From positions 1 to 64,000 of the forward strand of contig JAQZBN010000012.1 in assembly GCA_029238935.1 (NCBI GenBank): 64,000 nt of DNA. The letters run 5' to 3'. The translations under genes and the position numbers were made by a program. Below, piece by piece: positions 7,394 to 17,098 of this stretch. The notes beneath the pieces were generated by a model. It was given only the letters and a program-made list of their open reading frames with translations. It did not search any database and had not been told where the DNA came from. The stretch comes from Herbinix sp. (lineage in GTDB: Bacteria > Bacillota > Clostridia > Lachnospirales > Lachnospiraceae). Position 1 is the first letter of the stretch, and each line of letters opens with the position of its first letter.

Positions 7394-7559
7394 AATTACA
7401 CTTCCTTTGTTCTCTTATTATTAATATCTTATTCGATTGGATAAACTTTGTTACTAGGTGTAATTTTCGATCAATAATTTAGGTAGTAAACTATGTTAAC
7501 CCATGATATAATAAAAGTATCAAAAGGATATATAATTAGAATAAATTGAGGAAATTGGT

Positions 7560-8609
7560 ATGATAAAAAGAGAAAGAATTGGATTTAAGAAACTAAAAAA
7601 GGACAAGATTATAGCATATGCGATTGTCTTAAGTTTTGCAGTAGGCTTTATTATAATATTCATGGGTATGAGTTATTACAAATATAAGGCATCGGAACTT
7701 GGAATTACTGATAAAAAGAATATAACGAAATATCAATATCATTATGCATTTATATCAGAAGAATCGGATGCGCCTTTCTGGGATACGGTCTATCAAGGAG
7801 CTGTAGAAAAGGGAAAAGAGCAGAATGCATACGTTGAAAAGATGGGCAATAATTTATCCGTCAAATACTCTCTGTATGATCTGATGCAGATTGCTATCGC
7901 ATCGGATGTAGATGGCATTATTATAGAACCGAACGGTGAAGCCAATATAACTGAATTAATTAATCAAGCGGAAAATGAAGGGATTACCGTAGTAACAGTT
8001 CTTAATGATTCACCTACCAGCAGTAGAAAGAGCTTTATTGGTATTAACAGTTATAACCAGGGACAATCCTATGGTAAGCAGGTAGCAGAGGTTGCGCGGG
8101 AAGGGAAGCGAAATGTAACTATTCTGTTTGATAAGGATAAAACCGATGCCAGTCAAAATATCATTTACTCCGGTATTCAACAGAATGTTGTTTATGATGA
8201 TGTAAACTTAAAAACGGCTTATATCAATACAGAAAATACCTTTAGCACAGAAGAAGATATCCGTAACATAATTCTGGATACCGATAACCCTGCGGAGGTG
8301 TTAGTATGTCTATCGGCGGTCGATACCCGTTGTGCTTATCAAGCTATTGTTGATTATAATAAGGTTGGAGAAATAGATATCATCGGATATTATGATTCGG
8401 ATTTAATCTTATCTGCAATCGAGATGAATAATGTACACTCTACCATGACAATCGATGCTAAACAAATGGGGGCATATTGTGTGGAAGCATTAACAGAATA
8501 TCGTGAGACAGAGCGGGTTAGCGATTACTATCCCGTGGATATTTTTGTAATTCATTCCGGGAATGTAGCAGAGTATATCAAAAACAGACAGGAAGAAGCT
8601 ACCAAATAA
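7560..8609 (+). CDS. Membrane-anchored sugar-binding sensor protein (XylFII-like)
   Basis: The 349-residue protein has a basic N terminus, one uncleaved membrane segment at about 19-42 (IIAYAIVLSFAVGFIIIFMG) and an extracellular type I periplasmic-binding fold (Peripl_BP_4). Visible landmarks are YAFISEESDAPFWDTVYQGA, VDGIIIEPNG and IIGYYDSDLI. There is no lipobox, so it stays anchored by the helix. Next to a LytS kinase and YesN regulator it matches the clostridial XylFII-LytS-YesN arrangement, where the binding protein presents sugar to the kinase. The ligand is not readable; xylose or another pentose is inference. It begins an operon with the kinase 19 bases downstream. Confidence 0.82.
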   Translation: MIKRERIGFKKLKKDKIIAYAIVLSFAVGFIIIFMGMSYYKYKASELGITDKKNITKYQYHYAFISEESDAPFWDTVYQGAVEKGKEQNAYVEKMGNNLSVKYSLYDLMQIAIASDVDGIIIEPNGEANITELINQAENEGITVVTVLNDSPTSSRKSFIGINSYNQGQSYGKQVAEVAREGKRNVTILFDKDKTDASQNIIYSGIQQNVVYDDVNLKTAYINTENTFSTEEDIRNIILDTDNPAEVLVCLSAVDTRCAYQAIVDYNKVGEIDIIGYYDSDLILSAIEMNNVHSTMTIDAKQMGAYCVEALTEYRETERVSDYYPVDIFVIHSGNVAEYIKNRQEEATK

Positions 8610-8628
8610 GGCAGACGAGGTGTTGATC

Positions 8629-10149
8629 ATGAAAGCAAAAGTTAAAAAAGGTTCGATCCGATTCAGATTGATAATTGTATTCATTCTGACTTCTGCCGTT
8701 GTCATATTTGCTAATCTATATATGTATTATAATATTAATATGTCCATTAGTCGGATTGATGAGGTATATATCAGTAATGTAGGATTAAATACGCTGTTAG
8801 ATTCTATTACCGACGTCCATGAGTATGTTAATGAATATTTGAATACAAAGAGCTCCGAATCTCTGGAAAATTATTATCGGAGTGAGCAGAGTTATCGTAA
8901 TCTAATCAATGGCTTAAATGGTGAGATTACCGATGATGAAATGATCCTGATGCAAAAGAACATCAGGGAGATGTCCGAACAGTATCTACTTGATATACAA
9001 GATTCTGTTAATGCTAAGCGAGGAAGAAACATTGTACGGTATAAAGAAGAATATGAAAATGCCTCTATTACATTCGACTATATCACAACTTTTATCTATA
9101 GTCTGAATAATGAACAGTTTAAATACAATTCCAATAATTATGAATTACTTCGAATGTCTTTGAAGTATCTTGAAATTATTAGTACAACAGTACTCTTAGT
9201 TATAACGGTCTTTAATATTGTATTGATTATATTGCTGACGAGAAGTATCACGGATCCGCTGATGCACCTGACGAAGGTGGCTAACGAAGTATCGACCGGT
9301 AATTTTGAAGTGGATTTGGTTGAGGTGGAATCGACGGATGAGGTTGGAATTGTTACGAGAGCCTTTAATACTATGATTGTTAGTATTCATCAGTATATTA
9401 TTAAGACGAAAGAAAGCATGGAATTAGAGAGCAAGATGAAGCAAAAGGAATTGATGATGACAAATCATCTGAAGGATGCACAGCTAAAATATTTGCAAGC
9501 ACAGATTAATCCGCATTTCCTGTTTAATACCCTGAATGCAGGAGCGCAATTAGCCATGATGGAGGGAGCAGATAAGACCTGTTTATTCATCGAAAATATG
9601 GCAGATTTCTTTCGCTTCAATATGAAGAGCTTTGATCAGGATTCTACATTAAAGGATGAGATTAAGCTGGTTGATAGTTATATCTATATTTTAAATGTAA
9701 GATTTTCTGGTGGAATTCATTTTATCAAAGACATTGATGAAAATGTTGCTGATGTTAGAGTCCCTAGCATGATATTACAACCGGTTGTGGAGAATTCTGT
9801 GAATTACGGAATCAGGGACATCGAGTATCAAGGATACATTCAATTATCAGTTTATCAGGATGAGGAAACCATCTTTATCAGTATTAAGGATAACGGAACC
9901 GGCATTGACGAAGGAACGGTGGAGCGAATTATGAACACAAAGCTCACCCAGGGTAATTCCTTAAAAGAAAGAACTGTTACGAAAGATTCGAACGGGATTG
10001 GTCTGGGAAATGTGATTAATCGATTGAAGTTATATTATGAAAAAGAAGATGTCTTTGAGATTAAGAGTGAAGGTCGTAACCAAGGTACAGAAGTAATTAT
10101 CTCTATCCCGAGACATTTTGTGAAACAACAAAATGCAGTAATAGAATAA
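8629..10149 (+). CDS. Sensor histidine kinase, LytS/YesM type
   Basis: This membrane kinase should phosphorylate the adjacent YesN-like regulator. I take the ATG at 8629 behind GAGG (8617-8620) in preference to the GTG at 8620, giving 506 residues. One membrane segment lies at about 12-32, then a helical extracellular domain of about 140 residues, a second segment near 180-205 (VLLVITVFNIVLIILL), a HAMP linker, and the His_kinase domain with H296 in QINPHFLFNTLNA. The HATPase domain has the N box (VVENSVNYG), DNGTGI and SNGIGLGNV. The small sensor domain fits sensing through the anchored binding protein. Confidence 0.92.
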   Translation: MKAKVKKGSIRFRLIIVFILTSAVVIFANLYMYYNINMSISRIDEVYISNVGLNTLLDSITDVHEYVNEYLNTKSSESLENYYRSEQSYRNLINGLNGEITDDEMILMQKNIREMSEQYLLDIQDSVNAKRGRNIVRYKEEYENASITFDYITTFIYSLNNEQFKYNSNNYELLRMSLKYLEIISTTVLLVITVFNIVLIILLTRSITDPLMHLTKVANEVSTGNFEVDLVEVESTDEVGIVTRAFNTMIVSIHQYIIKTKESMELESKMKQKELMMTNHLKDAQLKYLQAQINPHFLFNTLNAGAQLAMMEGADKTCLFIENMADFFRFNMKSFDQDSTLKDEIKLVDSYIYILNVRFSGGIHFIKDIDENVADVRVPSMILQPVVENSVNYGIRDIEYQGYIQLSVYQDEETIFISIKDNGTGIDEGTVERIMNTKLTQGNSLKERTVTKDSNGIGLGNVINRLKLYYEKEDVFEIKSEGRNQGTEVIISIPRHFVKQQNAVIE

Positions 10150-10192
10150 AGTTAAGGATAAAGAACGTACGTTGGATAGATAGGAGCGGTCT

Positions 10193-11791
10193 ATGTATAA
10201 AATAATGTTAGCTGATGATGAGGGTATTGTAATTGATTCACTGAAATTCATCATTGAAAAAAATTTTAATGGAAGCTGTATCATTGAATCGGCAACTACA
10301 GGAAGAAGTGTCATAGAGTTGGCCGAGCGGTTTAAACCGGATATAGCATTTATGGATATACAGATGCCAGGAATTAATGGCATTGAAGCAATGAAAGAGA
10401 TTAGAAGAACGAACAGCTCCACTATTTTTGTCATTATGACAGCCTATGATAAATTTAATTATGCGAAGGAAGCAATTAATCTTGGGGTCATAGAGTACTT
10501 AACAAAACCGGTGAATCATACTGTAATTGTTAATGTAATAAAGAGAGCTATGGACTTAATCGAAGAGGAGAGAAGAAAAAGAAGCAATGATTTAATGATC
10601 CGGGAAAAGCTCGAAATTGTTATTCCTATCATTGAAAGTGACTTTATCTATTCTATAATTTCGGGAGAGGATTTTGCTACAGAAGCGACCAGCGTGAAGG
10701 AACTCTTAGGAATCAAAGATGATTATGGTATGATGATGGTCTTAGAGCTAGGTGATTCTCTCGTGGAAGGTAATCTGACAAATCCAGTAGGGGTCAGTGT
10801 GAAAGCGCAATCTTTTTATCCTATCATAAGAGATAGTTTGAAGACCGAATTTCAATGTATTGTTGGGCCAATTATGGTGAATAAGATTGCCGTTTTTATC
10901 CCCTGTGATAAACCCCAACTGGAATATGACGAAAGAACGAATTTGATCGAAGCAGCCCGTAAGCTAATTCGTGATTTGACCAAACGGATTGATGTACAGT
11001 TTAAGATAGGAATTGGTTCCGTAACATCTATGGATCATCTGGAAACTTCCTATAAAGAAGCGAATACCGCATCCAGAAACAGCAAAGGTAGAGTGGCTCA
11101 CGTGAAGGACATGCCAATTGGCTGTGAATATGGAGATGATTATCCGATCGATTTAGAAAAATCTTTGTTTGATATGATTGAAAAGGGAAATCTCGATAAA
11201 GCAAAAATAGAAGCAAACAGGTTTTTCGATTGGATGACACATCAATATCCGGACAATGAGATGGATATTAAACTGAAGGTTTTGGAATTTATCTTATTTG
11301 CAGAACAAAAGGCGTTTTTAAGTGGTGGTATGACCTATTATTTTACCTATCGGAAAGATTATCTTACAACCATTATCAGTCTTGATAATTATGAAAAGCT
11401 TCGTTCCTGGTTTTTAGAAAAGATATCAGATGCTTGCCGGAATATTAATTCGAAAAAAGAAGAGTTAGAAAGCGGTGTTATTGCAAAAGCCAAAGCCTTT
11501 ATGGAAGAGAATTATCATAAAGATATTTCACTGGATGATGTATCTAGAATTGTAGATATCAGTCCTTATTATTTCAGCAAGTTATTTAAGGAAGAGACCG
11601 GGGAAAACTTCATTGAATATCTTACAGCCATACGAATGGAACGGGCGAAAAAACTACTGCAGAATCGTGAATTAAGCATGAAAAACATATGCATTGACAT
11701 TGGTTATAGCGATCCCAACTATTTTAGCAGAATATTTAAAAAATATGCTGGGGTGACACCGACAGAATATAGAGAGACTATGGGGTTATGA
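10193..11791 (+). CDS. Response regulator with AraC-type DNA-binding domain (YesN type)
   Basis: The 532-residue regulator has an N-terminal receiver domain (1-120) with D8, D9 and phospho-acceptor D55 in IAFMDIQMPG, MTAYD, and the conserved lysine in YLTKPV. A long middle region of about 300 residues follows. The C-terminal AraC HTH pair at about 430-530 shows ISLDDVSRIVDISPYYFSKLFKEE and MKNICIDIGYSDPNYFSRIFKKY. It should activate sugar uptake genes, most simply the transporter at 13.1-17.0 kb, when phosphorylated. AGGAG lies six bases before the ATG. It forms an operon with the kinase 43 bases upstream. Confidence 0.93.
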   Translation: MYKIMLADDEGIVIDSLKFIIEKNFNGSCIIESATTGRSVIELAERFKPDIAFMDIQMPGINGIEAMKEIRRTNSSTIFVIMTAYDKFNYAKEAINLGVIEYLTKPVNHTVIVNVIKRAMDLIEEERRKRSNDLMIREKLEIVIPIIESDFIYSIISGEDFATEATSVKELLGIKDDYGMMMVLELGDSLVEGNLTNPVGVSVKAQSFYPIIRDSLKTEFQCIVGPIMVNKIAVFIPCDKPQLEYDERTNLIEAARKLIRDLTKRIDVQFKIGIGSVTSMDHLETSYKEANTASRNSKGRVAHVKDMPIGCEYGDDYPIDLEKSLFDMIEKGNLDKAKIEANRFFDWMTHQYPDNEMDIKLKVLEFILFAEQKAFLSGGMTYYFTYRKDYLTTIISLDNYEKLRSWFLEKISDACRNINSKKEELESGVIAKAKAFMEENYHKDISLDDVSRIVDISPYYFSKLFKEETGENFIEYLTAIRMERAKKLLQNRELSMKNICIDIGYSDPNYFSRIFKKYAGVTPTEYRETMGL

Positions 11792-11868
11792 TAAGAACAA
11801 AGAGTTAGGAAGGAGCGTAGAAGTAATCCTTAAGGAAAGATGTTAATGTGGAGAGGTATGGGTGAAGT

Positions 11869-12900
11869 ATGAAAAAAATGAAATATGTGATGGTTGTTTG
11901 CTTAGCTATTGCACTGTTATCCGGATGTAATAAACGCTATGAGCATGTGGATGAAGAAGATACGAAAGAGACGAAAATTCAAATTGGAATCTCCTTTGAT
12001 TCCTTTGTTATTGAACGATGGCAGAGAGACCGGGATGTATTTGTATCAACCGCCAATGATTTGGGTGCCGAAGTTAATGTACAGATTGCGAATGGGGATG
12101 TGGAGGAACAAAAGTCACAAATCGAATATTTTATCGAGAAGAAGATGGATGTTATCGTTGTGATCGCGGTAGATTCTGAAGCATGCAGTGATGTTTTAAA
12201 AGAAGCGAAGGATTCCGGAATCAAGGTGGTAGCTTATGACAGATTACTTCGGAATACCAATGCAGACCTATATATTTCCTTTGATAATGTAGAGGTGGGC
12301 CGGTTAATGGCTAAAACCCTGGTGGAACGAATAGGGGAGGGTGGAAACATCGTAACAATATTCGGTCCGACGACCGATAACAATGTAGAATTGGTTGAGA
12401 AAGGTTTTCAAGAGGTAATATCACAGAGCAGCTTAAACACAGTATATTCTGTGAATGCAAAGGGATGGCTGGCAGAGGTAGCCTTTGATGCAGTGAACGA
12501 AGCGTTAGCGATAACAGATCAAATTGATGGTGTCATGTGCGGTAACGATAATTTGGCCAGTGAAGCGGTAAGAGCGTTATCGGAGAATCGTTTGGCTGGG
12601 GAAGCAGTTGTGACTGGTCAGGATGCGGATCTAGCTGCTTGCCAGCGAATAGTAGAGGGTACGCAAACGATGACAGTCTTTAAACCAGTGGATGATCTGG
12701 CTAAAAATGCTGCCACATATGCTGTAAAATTAGCAAAAGGTGAGAATATCGAAATAACCGATACCATCAATGATGGTAAATATGAGGTACCTTATGTAAC
12801 CTTGCAGCCAATCCCTGTTACAAAAGAGAATATAGATGATGTTATTATAGAAGAAAGCGGTTTTCAAAAGAGAGAGGATGTTTACCTCAACATGCCGTAA
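11869..12900 (+). CDS. XylF-like sugar-binding lipoprotein
   Basis: This 343-residue lipoprotein (LLSGC, lipidated Cys near residue 20) is a type I sugar-binding protein. It follows the E. coli D-xylose-binding protein XylF closely in memory: IERWQRDRDVF, QIANGDVEEQKSQIE, VVAYDRLL, DLYISFDNVEVG and VTGQDADLAACQRI with GTQTMTVFKP. D-xylose is therefore the best guess. It follows the regulator gene by 77 bases and is closed by a terminator, so it belongs to the sensor operon rather than to the ABC transporter. It may be an accessory sensor or a second binding protein for the transporter. Confidence 0.85.
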   Translation: MKKMKYVMVVCLAIALLSGCNKRYEHVDEEDTKETKIQIGISFDSFVIERWQRDRDVFVSTANDLGAEVNVQIANGDVEEQKSQIEYFIEKKMDVIVVIAVDSEACSDVLKEAKDSGIKVVAYDRLLRNTNADLYISFDNVEVGRLMAKTLVERIGEGGNIVTIFGPTTDNNVELVEKGFQEVISQSSLNTVYSVNAKGWLAEVAFDAVNEALAITDQIDGVMCGNDNLASEAVRALSENRLAGEAVVTGQDADLAACQRIVEGTQTMTVFKPVDDLAKNAATYAVKLAKGENIEITDTINDGKYEVPYVTLQPIPVTKENIDDVIIEESGFQKREDVYLNMP

Positions 12901-12920
12901 GTTGGTTATGCAGAATAGCG

Positions 12921-12966
12921 AATGCTAATGTCAGGATATTATTGTTCTGGCGTTAGCATTTTTTTG
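12921..12966 (+). terminator. Terminator of the sugar-sensor operon
   Basis: The arms AATGCTAATGTCAG (12921-12934) and CTGGCGTTAGCATT (12947-12960) pair with one wobble and are followed by seven Ts. It separates the sensor operon from the transporter operon. Confidence 0.9.
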
Positions 12967-13006
12967 TGAGGCGTGTTCTGTTGTATCATAAAAGGTTAGT
13001 ATTAAA

Positions 13007-13026
13007 ACCAAAAATGTGCTTTTGGT
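13007..13026 (+). promoter_or_regulatory. Dyad upstream of the sugar transporter operon
   Basis: ACCAAAA (13007-13013) and TTTTGGT (13020-13026) form a 7-bp inverted repeat with a six-base spacer. A candidate -10 (TATGAT, 13054-13059) follows without a good -35, as expected for an activator-dependent promoter. The dyad is a candidate YesN site. Confidence 0.4.
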
Positions 13027-13104
13027 CGCAAGTTAATCCAGTCTAGGCTATGTTATGATGTAAGAGTAGTAAATAAGTTCACAACTTTTATGGGAGGTAT
13101 TTTA

Positions 13105-14190
13105 ATGAAAAAGAAATTAATCAGCATTTTATTAAGTGTTATGGTAATTTCATCCTTACTTGTAGGATGCGGCAAAAAAGACACAGAGACATCAACCAAT
13201 GATGGGGGTAAAAAAATCGGTGTTGCTATGCCGACAAAAGATTTACAACGTTGGAACCAAGATGGTGCCAATATGAAGAAAGAATTAGAAGCAGCTGGTT
13301 ACCAAGTTGATCTTCAGTATGCGAACAATGATATTGCTACTCAGGTATCTCAGATTGAAAACATGATTACAAGCAAAGTAGATGCATTAGTTATCGCTTC
13401 CATCGACGGTGGTTCTTTAGGAACTGTTCTTGCAGAAGCTAAGAGCGCTAATATTCCTGTTATCGCATACGATCGTCTGATCATGGACACCGATGCAGTT
13501 TCCTACTATGCAACCTTTGATAATTACATGGTTGGAACTATTCAGGGTCAATACATCGTAGATCAATTAGATCTTGACAATCAGGCTGGTCCTTTCAATA
13601 TCGAGTTATTCACAGGATCTCCAGATGATAACAATGCTCGTTATTTCTTCGGTGGTGCAATGGACGTATTAAATCCTTACATCGAAAGCGGTAAATTAGT
13701 AGTTGTATCCGGACAGAAAGAATTCGAAGAAGTTGCTACCTTAAACTGGTCAACAGAAGAAGCTCAGAAACGTATGGAGAACTTAATCACTGCAAATTAT
13801 GCAAATGGAACTAAGTTAGACGTTGTTCTTTCATCCAATGACTCTTGTGCGATCGGTATCACTAACGCTTTAGTAGGCGCTGGTTATACGAAGGAAAACT
13901 TCCCGATCTTAACTGGTCAGGACTGTGATATCACATCTGTAAAGAACATTTTAGCAGGAACACAATCCATGTCTATCTTCAAGGATACCCGTACCTTAGC
14001 AACTAAGGTTGTTGAGATGTTAACAGCTATTATGGAAGGTAAAGAAGTTCCGATCAATGATACTAAGACTTATGACAACGGAACAGGGATCATCCCTACT
14101 TACCTTTGCGAGCCAGTATTCGCAGATGCTGATAACTACAAAGAATTATTAATTGACTCCGGTTATTACACAGAAGATCAAGTAAAATAA
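13105..14190 (+). CDS. ChvE-like sugar-binding lipoprotein of the ABC transporter
   Basis: The start is the ATG at 13105 behind GGGAGG, not the ATG at 13090, which lies before that site. The 361-residue product has a lipobox LLVGC near residue 21 and a type I sugar-binding fold of the ChvE/multiple-monosaccharide group: GVAMPTKDLQRWNQDG, YANNDIATQVSQIENMI, VIAYDRLIMDTDAVSYYATFDN and LTGQDCDITSVKNI. It delivers sugar to the ATPase and permease downstream. A hairpin between it and the ATPase gene would favour high abundance of the binding protein. The specific sugar is inferred from the XylF-like neighbours. Confidence 0.92.
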   Translation: MKKKLISILLSVMVISSLLVGCGKKDTETSTNDGGKKIGVAMPTKDLQRWNQDGANMKKELEAAGYQVDLQYANNDIATQVSQIENMITSKVDALVIASIDGGSLGTVLAEAKSANIPVIAYDRLIMDTDAVSYYATFDNYMVGTIQGQYIVDQLDLDNQAGPFNIELFTGSPDDNNARYFFGGAMDVLNPYIESGKLVVVSGQKEFEEVATLNWSTEEAQKRMENLITANYANGTKLDVVLSSNDSCAIGITNALVGAGYTKENFPILTGQDCDITSVKNILAGTQSMSIFKDTRTLATKVVEMLTAIMEGKEVPINDTKTYDNGTGIIPTYLCEPVFADADNYKELLIDSGYYTEDQVK

Positions 14191-14254
14191 CTAAATAATA
14201 GATAATCAAATTATAAAATATATAAGTGTTATAGCTTATTGTTGAGGTGGGAAT

Positions 14255-14280
14255 GTCCCAAAGGGCCAGACTTTTGGGAC
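14255..14280 (+). promoter_or_regulatory. Intercistronic hairpin after the binding-protein gene
   Basis: The arms GTCCCAAA (14255-14262) and TTTGGGAC (14273-14280) form a perfect 8-bp stem without a following T run. This is typical of mRNA 3'-end stabilisers that raise binding protein over ATPase and permease. Confidence 0.6.
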
Positions 14281-14329
14281 ACTCTCATATCTCATGCATA
14301 AAAGATGCAGATCAGAGGAGGGAATATCG

Positions 14330-15868
14330 TTGGCGAAGATATTATTAGAAATGATAAATATAACCAAGCTCTTCCCCGGTGTAAAAGCATTGGATAATGT
14401 TAACCTTCAGGTAGAAGAAGGTGAGATTCATGCGCTGGTTGGTGAGAATGGTGCTGGTAAATCAACATTAATGAATGTTTTAAGCGGTGTATATCCATAT
14501 GGAAGTTATCAAGGACAAATTTTATATGGCGGAGAAGAATGCAAATTTAATCGTATCAATGACAGTGAAGAAAAAGGCATCGTTATTATTCACCAGGAAT
14601 TAGCGCTTGTACCTTATATGACAATAGGCGAGAACATGTTTCTTGGAAACGAACGCGGATCAAAAGCTAGTATTAACTGGGAAGAAACTTACGGAAAAGC
14701 AAATGAGCTTTTAAAGACAGTAGGATTGCAAGAAGCATCACGGACATTAATTAAAGACATTGGTGTTGGTAAACAACAATTAGTAGAAATCGCAAAAGCG
14801 TTAGCGAAAAATGTTAAATTACTTATATTGGATGAACCTACAGCCTCATTAAATGAAGCTGATTCACGTAAATTATTAGACTTACTCCTTCAATTCAAGA
14901 AAGAGGGATTAACTTCGATTATTATCTCTCATAAATTAAATGAGATTTCATATGTTGCCGATAAAATTACGGTTATTCGTGATGGATCAACGATTGAGAC
15001 CTTAAATAAAAAGACCGAGGAATTTACTGAAGAACGTATTATTCGCGGTATGGTTGGAAGATCATTGACAGACCGTTTCCCGAAAAGAGAAAACGTAAAA
15101 ATCGGCGAAACCAGTTTGGAAGTAAAAAATTGGACGGTATATCATCCTCTTTACGGTGAACGTAAGGTGGTGGATAATGTATCCTTAAACGTTAAAAAAG
15201 GCGAAGTTGTAGGAATTGCTGGTTTGATGGGTGCCGGACGTACCGAGTTGGCGTTAAGTATCTTTGGTAAAAGCTATGGTACTCATACCGGTGGAGAGCT
15301 TTATATTGACGGTAAGGAAGCAAAACTTAATAACGTAAAACAAGCCATTCAGAAAAAGTTAGTCTATGTAACGGAAGATAGAAAAGGTGATGGATTAATT
15401 CTGTCCAATCCAATCCGAATCAATACAACACTAGCTAAAATCGATAAAGTTAGTAAGAATGGTGTAATAGATAAAGAATTAGAGATTGTAGCAGCAAATG
15501 ACTATATTAAAAAATTGAGAACAAAATGTTCCTCCATGGAGCAGAATGTAGGAAATTTAAGTGGTGGTAACCAGCAAAAGGTATTATTAAGTAAATGGAT
15601 GTTTGCAGATCCAAACATTATGATACTTGATGAACCAACTCGTGGTATTGACGTTGGAGCAAAATATGAGATCTACTGTATTATCAACCAATTAGTAGCG
15701 GAAGGAAAATCTATTCTGATGATTTCCTCAGAGTTGCCTGAACTTCTTGGTATGTGTGATAGAATCTATATTATGAATGAAGGTAAAATGGTTGGCGAAG
15801 TAATGCGAGCAGAAGCAACTCAAGAACTTATCATGGGCCAAATATTGAAATCAAGTAAAGGAGTGTAA
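14330..15868 (+). CDS. Sugar ABC transporter ATPase, two nucleotide-binding domains
   Basis: The start is a TTG at 14330, seven bases after GAGGAGGG; the ATG at 14294 has no ribosome binding site. The 512-residue protein has two fused ABC domains, as in the XylG/MglA/GguA family. Domain 1 has Walker [10 protein letters not shown], the signature region [14 protein letters not shown] and Walker [12 protein letters not shown]. Domain 2 has the degenerate Walker [10 protein letters not shown] typical of the family, [14 protein letters not shown] and [11 protein letters not shown]. It energises sugar import through the permease, whose start lies three bases after its stop. Confidence 0.94.
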   Translation: MAKILLEMINITKLFPGVKALDNVNLQVEEGEIHALVGENGAGKSTLMNVLSGVYPYGSYQGQILYGGEECKFNRINDSEEKGIVIIHQELALVPYMTIGENMFLGNERGSKASINWEETYGKANELLKTVGLQEASRTLIKDIGVGKQQLVEIAKALAKNVKLLILDEPTASLNEADSRKLLDLLLQFKKEGLTSIIISHKLNEISYVADKITVIRDGSTIETLNKKTEEFTEERIIRGMVGRSLTDRFPKRENVKIGETSLEVKNWTVYHPLYGERKVVDNVSLNVKKGEVVGIAGLMGAGRTELALSIFGKSYGTHTGGELYIDGKEAKLNNVKQAIQKKLVYVTEDRKGDGLILSNPIRINTTLAKIDKVSKNGVIDKELEIVAANDYIKKLRTKCSSMEQNVGNLSGGNQQKVLLSKWMFADPNIMILDEPTRGIDVGAKYEIYCIINQLVAEGKSILMISSELPELLGMCDRIYIMNEGKMVGEVMRAEATQELIMGQILKSSKGV

Positions 15869-15871
15869 GCG

Positions 15872-17029
15872 ATGGATAAGGTCAAAGGTTTATTAAAAAA
15901 GAATACCATGCTGATTGCACTGGTAATAGTAACAGCGTTTTTCTCAATTTCAACAAATGGAACTCTACTGGTTCCTCAGAACGTAACAAACTTAATCGCA
16001 CAAAACGGTTATGTAGTAATATTAGCAGTTGGTATGTTAATGTGTATCTTAACAGGAGGTAACATTGACTTATCCATCGGTTCCGTAGTAGCTTTAGTAG
16101 GAGCGTTGGCAGGTACCTTAATCGTTAATATGAAGGTCAATATCTGGGTTTCCATCCTGATCTGTCTTTTAGTAGGTATCGTGATCGGTGTTATTCAGGG
16201 TTTCTGGATTGCTTACATTCGAATTCCTGCCTTCATTGTAACACTAGCCGGAATGCTCTTGTGGAGAGGTGTTGCCTTACTAATTTTAGATGGTTTGACA
16301 ATTTCTCCATTCCCGGATAATTATTTAGGTTTATTCAATTCATACATTCCGAATGTGTTTGGTGGATCCTTGAACTTAGTGAGTATCATTCTTGGTGTTC
16401 TTGCTTGTATCATTTACATTGTGACGCAATTTAAGTCCAGAATGAAAAGAAAAAAATTAGGCTATACCACGGATAGTATGGGTAGTATGATCATAAAAAT
16501 CTTAGTTATCTCTGTAGTTATCCTTGCTATGTCTCTTTCCTTAGCATTATATAAGGGCGTTCCTACTATTTTAATATTACTGGGTATCGTAGTTATGATC
16601 TATGCTTACTTTACAACAAAAACAGTTCCTGGTCGTTATCTGTATGCAGTAGGTGGTAATGAGAAAGCTGCAAAGCTCAGTGGTATTAATACAAATAAAG
16701 TATTATTCTTTGCTTATGTAAATATGGCATTCTTAAGTGCATTAGCAGCTCTTGTCTGTGTAGCTCGTTTTAACTCCGCTGCTCCTACCGCAGGAACCAA
16801 CTACGAGATGGATGCGATCGGTGCTTGTTATATCGGTGGAGCATCTGCATACGGCGGTATCGGTACAGTTGCCGGTGTAGTAATCGGTGCAATCTTCATG
16901 GGTGTATTAAATAATGGTATGTCCATCATGGGTATTGACTCAAACTATCAGAAGGCTGTAAAAGGTATCGTATTATTAGCAGCAGTTGCATTTGACGTTA
17001 TGTCAAAGAAAAAAGCAAAAACAGCATAA
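15872..17029 (+). CDS. Sugar ABC transporter permease (GguB/XylH type)
   Basis: This 385-residue membrane protein of the BPD_transp_2 family has about ten hydrophobic segments. Family landmarks are GMLMCILTGGNIDLSIGSVVALVGA, RIPAFIVTLAGMLLWRGVALLI, VPGRYLYAVGGNEKAAKLSGINT and ACYIGGASAYGGIGTVAGVVIGAI. The hydrophilic insert around 185-200 (QFKSRMKRKKLGY) fits the multiple-monosaccharide subgroup. The ribosome binding site AAGGAG lies within the end of the ATPase gene. A terminator follows its stop. It completes a three-gene importer. Confidence 0.93.
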   Translation: MDKVKGLLKKNTMLIALVIVTAFFSISTNGTLLVPQNVTNLIAQNGYVVILAVGMLMCILTGGNIDLSIGSVVALVGALAGTLIVNMKVNIWVSILICLLVGIVIGVIQGFWIAYIRIPAFIVTLAGMLLWRGVALLILDGLTISPFPDNYLGLFNSYIPNVFGGSLNLVSIILGVLACIIYIVTQFKSRMKRKKLGYTTDSMGSMIIKILVISVVILAMSLSLALYKGVPTILILLGIVVMIYAYFTTKTVPGRYLYAVGGNEKAAKLSGINTNKVLFFAYVNMAFLSALAALVCVARFNSAAPTAGTNYEMDAIGACYIGGASAYGGIGTVAGVVIGAIFMGVLNNGMSIMGIDSNYQKAVKGIVLLAAVAFDVMSKKKAKTA

Positions 17030-17067
17030 TCTATGATAATTAATTAGAACTAATAATGTATAAAAAT

Positions 17068-17098
17068 AGAAGTACAGTATAAAAGCTGTACTTCTTTA
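17068..17098 (+). terminator. Terminator of the sugar transporter operon
   Basis: Perfect 10-bp arms AGAAGTACAG (17068-17077) and CTGTACTTCT (17086-17095) are followed by TTATT. Confidence 0.85.
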
